A DNA stretch of 64,000 nt from the NCBI RefSeq assembly GCF_964340395.1, contig NC_135549.1, positions 33,208,332-33,272,331 of the forward strand, given 5' to 3'. The notes under the pieces are model-generated. The model searched no databases, was not told where the DNA came from, and was given only the letters and a program-made list of their open reading frames with translations. Shown here in pieces: positions 49,001-58,123 of the stretch. The position numbers were made by a program, and so were the translations under genes. How positions within the stretch are numbered: the stretch's first letter is position 1; the number at the start of each line of letters is the position of its first letter. This DNA is from Glandiceps talaboti (Eukaryota > Hemichordata > Enteropneusta > Spengelidae).

Positions 49001-52000
49001 CTGGAATAATGACTTGAAACGATTAGGCCGAACAAAAGAAATTGTGATTACTTGGAGCAATTTCTAGCACACAAAAAAATATCTGATTGTGTACTTTAAT
49101 TTGGTAGTTTAAAACAATTTCAGACCCTGAATTTTACAATGAATTTCATAGTTACCAGACATTATTCACATTTTTTTCCTAATAGATGAAACCCTAATAA
49201 TCATTACTTTTAGCTGTATGATGTACCAGTACAGCATTACACCCTTACAGCAAGAAGACTGTTAGCCCAGAGGACAGTCTGTAAGGTACGCCGTGATGGG
49301 GTGCCCTCACACATTGGCCAAACCCTACCACTGAGAGGGTGAGAGGAGACCGGTGAGGGTGGAACGTCACGACGCATCTTACAGTCTACACCGAGACTTG
49401 TCACTGTTTTTGTAATCTTAGACAAGCAATCATCCCCACTGCCTAGATTAATGTCTTTTTCAGCACTGGTAACTCAGCTGAACTTTAAATTACGACCAAG
49501 ATCCAATTGTAGCATACATGTAGATTATAAACCAATTATGTAATTGCTTACCCACATAACTTATATTAGGGTCACCCTATTGTTTTCTTCTGTTTCTCAT
49601 TACCCGACTGACCCAACTTTTCAGCTCCGACATCAAATAAAAAAATAGTTTTAGTTTCGCCCACCCTTAATATTTTGCAGAACAATGAGAATAAGCAAGT
49701 GTCTGGACTGTTGATGTCACCTACAGTCATATCAAAACAGATGACAACAACTTGTTCATGAACATCTTCATAGCATATTTTTCATGACTGAAGTTATTCA
49801 AGTAGGAGGGCTGAGAACATGCCTATTGTGTAGAGAAGCTGGTAAAGGGTTTGTGATCAGGAATCCAATAAAAAGAAGATAGCAAAGAAAAAAAGGGAGA
49901 GGCAGGGAAACATGAAGATGATCTTCTTTTTTTTTTAACTTTTTTTTTTAACAGACTGACCGACTGATAATTGCCAGAAACATACAAATATAGGGTTACC
50001 CTTAGGAGGAATGTAGAGTTAATAGTCAAGCAGAGGTCAGAGGTCAACTGGGTTTATACTTAGATTGAATAGCAATGATGAAACATTTGAGCAAAATAGC
50101 CAATTACAATTATCAGTCTTTTTGTGATGGATATTAACACTTTCCTGTTGTAAACATTACAAACGCGAAATTGAATTCAAATTTTTGTACTACGTTAGAG
50201 TATACAGTGTTAATCTTGGCTTGGTATGGAGAGCTTCTTGAGATTGTAACGCCTAGACAAGTTGTTTTTTTCTATTTAGGTTGAATTCTCATATAATAAG
50301 CTTCATTGATTTTTTAGCTCCCAAAGGGGAGCTTACAATGGACTCCATCCATTCGTCCATCCGTCTAACTGTTCATGTGCTCGTCTGTCCATAATACATC
50401 ATTTCTCAGACATGCAATATCTATTTTCTTTCAAACCTGACACAAAGGTGACATATCATATGGGACATATGCACGTCAATTTGTTTTTTGATATATGCAA
50501 ATTTGACCAACTGAACTGGCAGCATAACTCAAAAACTGTAATACACAGACATCCCATTCAAGTGTCTACCCCCATGTTATCAGATGCAAGCTATCTTTGG
50601 AGACCTTGACCCTTGACCTTGACCTTCAGGGTTAATTATGAAAATCAAGCCAATTCCTGCCTATCACAGATAAATTGTAGTGTTTACATATTGCAAATTT
50701 CTTTTAAACCATGTTTACAAGTAATATTGAAGAAGGAATTATACATCAAGCATTATTTTTGGTTCTCATATCACTTTTACTGAAAGGCAGCCATATTTGT
50801 AGTAAAAAATCATTATTTACTACATAACTTAAAAACTGCAATACATAGAGACTCCATTCAAGTGTCTAACCCCATATTAGATGTGAGCTATCTTTGGAGA
50901 CCTTGACCTTCAGGGTCAATTATCATAATTAAGCCAATTCCTGCCTATCACAAAGAGTTTTGAAATTGAGAAAAAAGTGTTCTAGATATGTCTCTGATAT
51001 TATCAGCTTGCAGTTACAATGACATCAAATATGTAGGTATGACAGTTACAATGACATCAGGTATGTAGGTATGACATCAGGTATGTAGGTATGACAGTTA
51101 CAATGACATCAGGTATGTAGGTATGACAGTTACAATGACATCAGGTATGTAGGTATGACAGTTACAATGACATCAGGTATGTAGGTATGACAGTTACTAT
51201 GACATAAGGTATGTAGGTATGGCAGTTACAATGACATCAGGTATGTAGGTATGACAGTTACAATGACATCAGGTATGTAGGTATGACAGTTACAATGACA
51301 TCAGGTATGTAGGTATGACAGTTACAATGGTATCAGGTATGTAGGTATGACAGTTACAATGACATCAGGTATGTAGGTATGACAGTTACAATGACATCAG
51401 GTATGTAGGTATGACAGTTACAATGACATCAGGTATGTAGGTATGACGGTTACAATGACATCAGGTATGTAGGTATGACAGTTACAATGACATCAGGTAT
51501 GTAGGTATGACAGTTACAATGACATCAGGTATGTAGGTATGACAGTTACAATGGTATCAGGTATGTAGGTATGACAGTTACAATGACATCAGGTATGTAG
51601 GTATGACAGTTACAGTGACATAAGGTATGTAGGTATGACAGTTACAATGACATCAGGTATAGGTATGACAGTTACAATGACATCAGGTATGTAGGTATGA
51701 CAGTTACAATGACATCAGGTATAGGTATGACAGTTACAATGACATCAGGTATGTAGGTATGACAGTTACAATGACATCAGGTATAGGTATGACAGTTACA
51801 ATGGTATCAGGTATGTAGGTATGACAGTTACAATGACATCAGGTATGTAGGTATGACAGTTACAGTGACATCAGGTATGTAGGTATGACAGTTACAATGA
51901 CATCAGGTATGTAGGTATGACAGTTACAATGGTATCAGGTATGTAGGTATGACAGTTACAATGGTATCAGGTATGTAGGTATGACAGTTACAATGGTATC

Positions 52001-52257
52001 AGGTATGTAGGTATGACAGTTACAATGACATCAGGTATGTAGGTATGACAGTTACAGTGACATAAGGTATGTAGGTATGACAGTTACAATGACATCAGGT
52101 ATAGGTATGACAGTTACAATGGTATCATTTCCTACTATTCCTAACTATCACTCTATTTATATTATATTCTTATATTTATCTTTAACAGCATGTACATGTT
52201 CATATTCTACCAAGAAAGGAAGGAGACTTCAAGAAAAATGATGATATCTATGAAAAG
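42953..52257 (+). CDS. FHIT: FHIT, diadenosine polyphosphate hydrolase, exons 1-4 (last exon not found)
   Basis: Join of 42953-43089, 45409-45532, 48328-48357 and 52189-52257. The product is a HIT-superfamily hydrolase that cleaves Ap3A/Ap4A and acts as a tumour suppressor in mammals. Recognisable in order: [61 protein letters not shown], and [10 protein letters not shown] with the catalytic histidine triad. About 112 residues are present; vertebrate FHIT has 147, so roughly the last 35 (from IYEK on) must lie in a further exon. Position 35 equivalent, normally His in PGHVLV, is Arg here. Introns carry 63-, 43- and 32-bp satellites and a LINE tail. The gene lies head to head with the Ig/FN3 receptor gene. 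Confidence 0.92.
43190..44770. repeat. 63-bp minisatellite in FHIT intron 1, about 25 copies
   Basis: Units with GACATATTGGGGTAGTCTTG, ATGTATGCCATGACAGGGCG, CCCTCACAAGTTGATAAGAT and ATA. It begins about 100 bp after the FHIT exon 1 donor. Because 63 is divisible by three, long frames stay open on both strands (374 codons plus, 203 minus). They have a perfect 21-residue period and no start context, so they are not genes. Confidence 0.97.
44808..45334 (-). pseudogene. LINE 3' end: RT C terminus plus (ATTAG)n tail
   Basis: The minus-strand frame 45334-44918 reads [60 protein letters not shown] and [13 protein letters not shown]: the complete C-terminal module of a CR1/L2-type LINE. Downstream on that strand the element ends in (ATTAG)n at about 44838-44808, the short microsatellite tail usual for these families. 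It is 5'-truncated and its frame is intact, so the insertion is fairly recent. It directly abuts the 63-bp satellite. Confidence 0.92.
45409..45532 (+). CDS. FHIT: FHIT exon 2
   Basis: Encodes [40 protein letters not shown] and Q, aligned to the FHIT block PVERFHDLRPDEVADLF...EKHFHGTSLTFSMQ. The final Gln is the substrate-contacting residue before DGPEAG. The acceptor is CTCCAG (ends 45404) or the next AG four bases on (45408). The donor CAG/GTAAAA ends phase 0 at 45532. The last 38 exon bases seed the following 43-bp satellite. Confidence 0.93.
45533..46800 (+). repeat. 43-bp minisatellite copied from the FHIT exon 2 end and donor, about 29 copies
   Basis: Each unit is AACATTTCCACAGTACCTCC, CTTACAATAGCTATTCAG and GTAAG(A), that is, the coding end of FHIT exon 2 ([12 protein letters not shown]) plus its splice donor. 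GTAAAA and GTAAGA variants alternate irregularly, and so do CACCTCC/TACCTCC. The founding copy is the exon itself at 45494-45536. Frame is lost from copy to copy (43 is not a multiple of three), and a TAG appears by the third copy. Confidence 0.97.
46800..47000 (+). repeat. Dispersed CATAGCAAC-family repeat, copy
   Basis: Two units (CATGCCCATAGCAACCACCA; GCATCCATAGCAACAGCCAA) and the end TTACAATGCCATTGGCACTA. Confidence 0.85.
47100..47965 (-). repeat. Inverted partner of the 37.6-38.5 kb element
   Basis: Reverse-complement match in blocks: AATGGTTTTCAGTAATTAGG, TTTTAATAAGTTATTGGCA, TCGTCAGGAAATGTC, ATTAATGTAAGGAGAGTTAC, AAATAACTTATTGCGTATG. The pair is about 9 kb apart and lies on either side of FHIT exons 1 and 2. 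Confidence 0.8.
47966..48327. other. FHIT intron 2, end; nothing recognised
   Basis: Ordinary AT-rich intron leading to the acceptor TTTTGTAG. Confidence 0.6.
48328..48357 (+). CDS. FHIT: FHIT exon 3, a 30-nt microexon
   Basis: Encodes exactly [10 protein letters not shown], the invariant stretch before the histidine triad ([15 protein letters not shown] in vertebrates). Acceptor GATATTTTGTAG, donor GTACGT, phase 0 on both sides. It is too short for ORF detection, but the residue match is exact up to the last position (E for K). Confidence 0.95.
48830..49085 (+). mobile_element. tRNA-derived SINE-like sequence
   Basis: GGTTCGAATCC at 48866-48876 is a perfect pol III B box within the T-arm-like ATGGGTTCGAATCCCACT. 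GCTCAAGGTTAGCAG about 30 bp upstream resembles a tRNA A box. The body (ACCCAGGGTGAGTGTTGTAC, CTTCTCTCACTCACAAG) is not tRNA. Length and tail are not defined, and other copies were not found in the window. Confidence 0.6.
49243..49461 (-). other. Minus-strand open frame with splice-like ends, unrecognised
   Basis: An open frame of about 72 residues (includes [19 protein letters not shown] and [16 protein letters not shown]) is bounded by an AG (GTTACCAG, about 49462) and a GTAAGG donor. It reads like a real exon and lies antisense within FHIT intron 3. The plus strand shows no FHIT homology here. I recognise no family. Confidence 0.35.
49560..49680 (+). repeat. Dispersed repeat (GTTTCTCAT...GACCGACCC family)
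   Basis: Shares GTTTCTCAT, a C(G)ACTGACCC-like block and CAGCTCC(G/A)ACATCA with the reverse complement of 13750-13860 and with 12410-12450. Confidence 0.6.
50300..50960 (+). repeat. Dispersed repeat with TGACCTTGACC words, two units
   Basis: Two related units (ATTCAAGTGTCTA(A/C)CCCCAT, GCTATCTTTGGAGACCTTGA, AAGCCAATTCCTGCCTATCA) about 310 bp apart. 50607-50619 is a DR1-like TGACCCTTGACCT. Confidence 0.8.
51010..52125 (+). repeat. 32-bp minisatellite just upstream of FHIT exon 4, about 35 copies
   Basis: Units CAGTTACAATGACATCAG, GTATGTAGGTATGA. Every unit holds a donor-like CAG/GTATGT. The array ends about 65 bp before the exon 4 acceptor at 52188. Some units lack GTAG (28 bp); others replace GACATC by GGTATC. 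Confidence 0.96.
52189..52257 (+). CDS. FHIT: FHIT exon 4: histidine triad
   Basis: Encodes [18 protein letters not shown] and DIYEK. HVHVH is the HIT catalytic motif; its middle histidine is the nucleophile. LPRK.GDF..ND.IYE matches vertebrate FHIT nearly residue for residue. The acceptor is TCTTTAACAG and the donor AAG/GTGAAA, phase 0. Confidence 0.96.
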
Positions 52258-52329
52258 GTGAAAATATTATCTTTTTTGATATCTAATTGATGATTTATTA
52301 TATTAGTCATTAGCCTCCTGGAAGCAATG

Positions 52330-52745
52330 TTGCCTGAAAAAAGGGGGGGGGGGCTGTAGGAATGACTCATGTCTGTTTGTCCTTCTGTGTTCAGTCATAA
52401 TCTCTGACTCCATCCAGACCAATTCTGGCACGACATGTCAAGCACTAGTAAAAGGTGCATATGCTTGTCACTTAATTTTGCAGCCTTGACCTTTTTGCCA
52501 AAATGGCAGCCATATTTGTGATCAAAAGACTTTTGTGTCATGTACCAGAAAGTTTGATATGTACATTCACCATTTAAATGCCTACCCAATGTTACCGATA
52601 GCAAGCTTCCTAATGAGACCTTGACCTTTGACCTTCATTTTCAAGGTCAAATTGCCAAAATTTGTCTTCAATCATAACCCCAGAAGTTGAATACACAGAG
52701 AATCCATTAAAGTGTCTACACCCATATTATCAAAGGCTCAGACCA
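52330..52745 (+). repeat. Dispersed repeat with DR1 motif
   Basis: GGCAGCCATATTTGTGATC, CCATT(T/A)AA(A/G)TG and TGACCTTTGACCT at 52622-52634, related to 50300-50960. The short frame 52662-52979 is not recognised. Confidence 0.75.
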
Positions 52746-54235
52746 CTAATGAACAGACTAGAAACACCTATTGTATTAGGTGTGAATAGGGCTATTAATC
52801 CCCCTTCCTACTGTCATGGCCACCCTTCAAGCATACCTTTTGTTTTAAACTCTCTCCTAAAACTGTCGAACATTGTGCAAAACGATACTTTGGGTCTTTA
52901 CGGTTTTTTGCAAATGACTCGAACAATTTCTATCGGAAAAGGTCAAAGGTTAATAAGTGTAGTCTATGACCGGAAATGAAGACCGTCACACAGTCAGAAT
53001 CAAAATAACTGCAGTTTCAGATGAGTTATACTGTGTTGCTTGTTGCTTGTTCCTAGCAACCTTTATTTATAAATATATACATTGTGTAAGTGATTTTTAC
53101 AAGGATTTTGACACCAGAATTCAAATATTGTGATGTTATAGGCCTTTTCCCTCGGGTAAATCAAAACGTGAATATCGAGTCATCCATTGATATACTGTTG
53201 TACATATGATACATTAATTGCTGAAAGTTCATTTGAAAAATGGATACTACATACTACACTTCGACTCTAATACCCTTGCTTGTAGCCTGTTAGTTTTTTT
53301 TACTTCGTTGCTTGATCGGTCATGCATCTTCAATCATATGTCAATATGGTCGTCTTTGTTCTCGGAGTCATAAAAGTCAGTTACCAAAAGATTTCTTTTT
53401 CATTCACAGTCATCAAACTCTAACATTTCACTGTCAAAATCCACATCAACAAATGTGTTTGGTAACAACCTGATACAACTACAAGTACGCATTGTGCATG
53501 TATATTATAGTACATACACGGGATGAAGTTTTCCGTCTGACAGACTGTCAACATCCGGTTGGGATGTATCTCTGGCCCTAGCTGAGTGTAGGATTTGCTG
53601 TGATTTTGAGATATTTTTCTTGTTTTTGTGCCCATTTTTTCATTCTGATGTTTAACGGGGAGCAAACACTAAAAATTCCTGTAGCATTAAGTAATAAAAA
53701 CCAAGTAGACGAGATCACGCTGAAAACATAAGCGATATGAGGTGCTACATTTGCCAATTTGACAGAAATTGGGGTACCACTTCTTGAGTCTTGAAGGCGC
53801 CGTAATTAATGTTGGCGTTAGGAAATGTCTGAATTTTTGGCAGGCAAGACATAATTTAGCAGAATAATCCACCCAACCACAGTCCCTCTATCACCCAACT
53901 TTGCGATTCAGATCTGAATGGCTTCCGTCTATTTACGTTTACGTTTAATGCAGGAATTGTAGCTTTGCTAAGTACAAACACAGAAGAAAAAGTCTTCAAA
54001 ATCCCATCAAACGCTACAATTATTGCAGTTACTCATGCCCAAATATTGCATTACTTTACGTGATAAAACGTAACATCGCAACTTCATACATAAACAACTA
54101 ATTAAGATTAACTAATTAAGATTAAAAGATTATCGCTACGTACAGCAAATAAAGTGACATCATCACATCAAGGGAAAAGTCACATTTCTAGTCTGTATTT
54201 TTAGTGGTGTGAGTGAAAGGTAACATTCTTTTCAT
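52746..54235. other. Region after FHIT exon 4, no exon found
   Basis: I looked for the FHIT C terminus (W-[RK]-[ST]-E-E-E-M like) and did not find it. Possible weak inverted ends (GGCCTTTTCCCTCGGGT at 53142; CAAGGGAAAAGTCAC at 54167) hint at a 1-kb DNA element, not proven. Confidence 0.4.
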
Positions 54236-54780
54236 ACCTTGACCTTTGACCTTTGCCTACATCTTCACGGTCAAATAGCAAATTGCTCAATAACTTGTGG
54301 ACTTATGTATCTAGAGACACCATTTGAGTATCAGCACCTATGTGTATTAAGTTTTCACACTCTGCACTAAGCTTTGACCTTGACCAATATTCAAGGTCAA
54401 ATAATGAATTATTCAATAACTTCTGAAGTTTAATACTTGTACCTAGAAACACCATTCAAATCTGTACTCACACATTGTTGGAGGTAAGCTTAATATTTTG
54501 ACAGACTTCTGACCTTGAACTTCATCTTCACTGTCAAAGTTGAACTTGCTCAGTAAGTTTGGAAGATTTGTTAATAGAATCACCATTCAAATTGTTTACA
54601 CTCATAAGGGGTAACCTTTCTGGTAAGACACTAATCCATGACCATAACATCCATATTCTGGATCATTTAGCAATTTACTCCATACTCCACGTTTTGTACA
54701 TACATTGTACTGGTATAGATTCAATTCAAGTTATACTCTTGGCGCTTTGTATTTTAAACTGACCTTTCACCTTGACCATC
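54236..54780 (+). repeat. Dispersed TGACCTT-rich repeat, three or four degenerate units
   Basis: TGACCTTTGACCT (DR1) at 54240-54252, plus GACCTTGA, AAGGTCAAATA and CACCATT(T/C)(G/A)A words repeated about every 110 bp. Confidence 0.7.
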
Positions 54781-55297
54781 AGTCTTTGGCTGGAATTCAG
54801 TAAAACTGAATGTTTGAGACACCATTTAACTGTATGTTAATATTGATATTTTCAAATGGTGTCTAATTAGACTGATTTAATTAGTGCATTTCAGTTAGTA
54901 TTTATAGTAGTACTGCCATCTCATCTTACACTCTTCTGTTAGCATTTGTTGCCATTGCCAATATAGGGTAGTCTTATTCATTTCTATAACTCTAGAGGGC
55001 AGTCTACTCTGTGTTGCTAATAATATAATATGATATATATATCATATCATAGCCACCTGCAGATTAAAGTTTGTGACATTATCTGTCCAATTGCAATCAA
55101 TAATTTGGATTCACGTTTATGCTAATGTTCACCTTTCAGTGATAATGGCAAATACTAAATACCACAAAGAGTACACAACCAAATTCCTAAACTACTAGAC
55201 AAGAATATCACAATGACTTTATAGCACAACTGAATATACTTTAAAGTCATCTGTTTCTAAGTAGTGACCTACGTTTACTGTCTTTGACCAACATAAC
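54781..55297. other. Non-coding, nothing recognised
   Basis: AT-rich; TATATATATCATATCATA inverted words near 55030. Confidence 0.5.
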
Positions 55298-56300
55298 ATT
55301 TGTAAACTGCCATCATATAATATGTGGTCATTTGTAAACTGCCATCATATAATATGTGGTCATTTGTAAACTGCCATCATATAATATGTGGTCATTTGTA
55401 AACTGCCATCATATAATATGTGGTCATTTGTAAACTGCCATCATATAATATGTGGTCATTTGTAAACTGCCATAATATAATATGTGGTCATTTGTAAACT
55501 GCCATAATATAATATGTGGTCATTTATAAACTGCCATGATATAATATGTGGTCATTTGTAAACTGCCATAATATAATATGTGGTCATTTGTAAACTGCCA
55601 TCATATAATATGTGGTCATTTGTAAACTGCCACAATATAATATGTGGTCATTTGTAAACTGCCATCATATAATATGTGGTCATTTGTAAACTGCCATCAT
55701 ATAATATGTGGTCATTTGTAAACTGCCATAATATAATATGTGGTCATTTGTAAACTGCCATCATATAATATGTGGTCATTTGTAAACTGCCATGATATAA
55801 TAAGTGGTCATTTGTAAACTGCCATAATATAATATGTGGTCATTTGTAAACTGCCATCATATAATATGTGGTCATTTGTAAACTGCCATCATATAATATG
55901 TGGTCATTTGTAAACTGCCATAATATAATATGTGGTCATTTGTAAACTGCCATCATATAATATGTGGTCATTTGTAAACTGCCATCATATAATATGTGGT
56001 CATTTGTAAACTGCCATAATATAATATGTGGTCATTTGTAAACTGCCATAATATAATATGTGGTCATTTCTAAACTGCCGTAATATAATATGTGGTCATT
56101 TGTAAACTGCCATAATATAATATGTGGTCATTTGTAAACTGCCATAATATAATATGTGGTCATTTGTAAACTGCCATAATATAATATGTGGTCATTTGTA
56201 AACTGCCATGATATAATATGTGGTCATTTGTAAACTGCCATAATATAATATGTGGTCATTTGTAAACTGCCATAATATAATATGTGGTCATTTGTAAACA
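55298..56300. repeat. AT-rich 32-bp minisatellite, about 31 copies
   Basis: Units TTTGTAAACTGCCATCATAT and AATATGTGGTCA with A/C/G variation at one site (CAT(C/A/G)ATA). About 66% A+T and highly regular. Confidence 0.97.
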
Positions 56301-56811
56301 ATATCAGCATACTACACAGCAAACTTAAGGTACTGGTTATTGACACATTTTTCTATAGCTGGCCCTTGATCATCTGAATAATAAGTCCAACCAGGATTGG
56401 TATTATGACCAATATAGTGAGAGTGACCAATTAAATTTGACTTAATAATAACAGTTATAGTATTTATGTCAATGCTGTACCTTTACAGAATAGTCATTCA
56501 TAATTGAATTACATGTTTATTTCTTTATTTGTTGTCCCACTTTTCACAGATAAAGTGTAATCTAGTTACAAAATCAATATTTATAATAGAATAGTAACAT
56601 TAGTGTGTAAAGTGAGAACACAAGTGGTCTTAATGGCTTTGTGGAGCATTGCCCTGTATTTGTCGTTACTTTCAATTATCATACAAAAACTATTAACAAC
56701 ATCCCTACCACATATGACACCAATTTGCTCACTACTTTCTGAGTTTCAGATTTTTTACCACGCGACCTACAGCTGAAGGAGAAATTATAATGTTTTTCAA
56801 ATGATTTGAAA
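56301..56811. other. Non-coding, nothing recognised
   Basis: No exon supported. The minus-strand frame 56882-56679 overlaps the next satellite. Confidence 0.5.
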
Positions 56812-57952
56812 TAACAATGCATGATAAAGTATGTGTTAACATAGAGAGAATAGGATGACAATGATAAAGTATGTGTTAACATAGAGAGAATAGGATGACA
56901 ATGATAAAGTATGTGTTAACATAGAGAGAATAGGATGGCAATGATAAAGTATGTGTTAACATAGAGAGAATAGGATGACAGTCATAAAGTATGTGTTAAC
57001 ATAGAGAGAATAGGATGACAATGATAAAGTATGTGTTAACATAGAGAGAATAGGATGGCAGTGATAAAGTATGTGTTAACATAGAGAGAATAGGATGGCA
57101 GTGATAAAGTATGTGTTAACATAGAGAGAATAGGATGGCAATGATAAAGTATGTGTTAACATAGAGAGAATAGGATGGCAATGATAAAGTATGTGTTAAC
57201 ATAGAGAGAATAGGATGGCAATGATAAAGTTTGTGTTAACATAGAGAGAATAGGATGGCAATGATAAAGTATGTGTTAACATAGAGAGAATAAGATGGCA
57301 ATGATAAAGTATGTGTTAACATAGAGAGAATAGGATGGCAGTGATAAAGTATGTGTTAACATAGAGAGAATAGGATGGCAATGATAAAGTATGTGTTAAC
57401 ATAGAGAGAATAGGATGACAGTCATAAAGTATGTGTTAACAGAGAGAATAGGATGGCAGTGATAAAGTATGTGTTAACATAGAGAGAATAGGATGGCAAT
57501 GATAAAGTATGTGTTAACATAGAGAGAATAGGATGACAGTCATAAAGTATGTGTTAACATAGAGAGAATAGGATGGCAATGATAAAGTATGTGTTAACAT
57601 AAAGAGAATAGGATGGCAGTGATAAAGTATGTATTAACATAGAGAGAATAAGATGACAGTCATAAAGTATGTGTTAACATAGAGAGAATAGGATGGCAAT
57701 GATAAAGTATGTGTTAACATAGAGAGAATAGGATGGCAATGATAAAGTATGTGTTAACATAGAGAGAATAGGATGGCAGTGATAAAGTATGTGTTAACAT
57801 ACAGAGAATAAGATGGCAATGATAAAGTATGTGTTAACATAGAGAGAATAGGATGACAGTCATAAAGTATGTGTTAACATAGAGAGAATAGGATGACAAT
57901 GATAAAGTATGTGTTAACATAGAGAGAATAGGATGACAGTCATAAAGTATGT
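56812..57952. repeat. 40-bp minisatellite, about 28 copies
   Basis: Units ATGATAAAGTATGTGTTAAC and ATAGAGAGAATAGGATGGCA, with three main unit types (GGCAAT, GGCAGT, GACAGTC) mixed. One unit lacks two bases. Confidence 0.97.
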
Positions 57953-58119
57953 GATGGAAATTTTCTTGTGTGTGTAGATTAAGATCATGACATGATGATT
58001 CCATCAGTAATATGCAAATTAGGGCTAAAAATGTATCTTTTTGGTCAAAAATCTTTTAATTCTAAAACTATTGAGCAGATTTGGGTGAAATGTTTTGGGG
58101 GTGTATAGATGAAGAAATA
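57953..58119 (+). repeat. Fragment of the CA-rich element body
   Basis: Matches 58920-59040 and 62010-62260 (GATGATTCCATCAGTAATAT, GCAAATTAGGGCTAAAAATG, TTGAGCAGAT). The foldback transposon at 58124 is inserted in it; the other half resumes at 60022. Confidence 0.85.
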
Positions 58120-58123
58120 TTAA

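Noticed and set aside
52662-52979. 105-codon plus-strand frame as the FHIT last exon
   Set aside because: No similarity to the FHIT C terminus and no acceptor in the right phase; part of it lies in a dispersed repeat.
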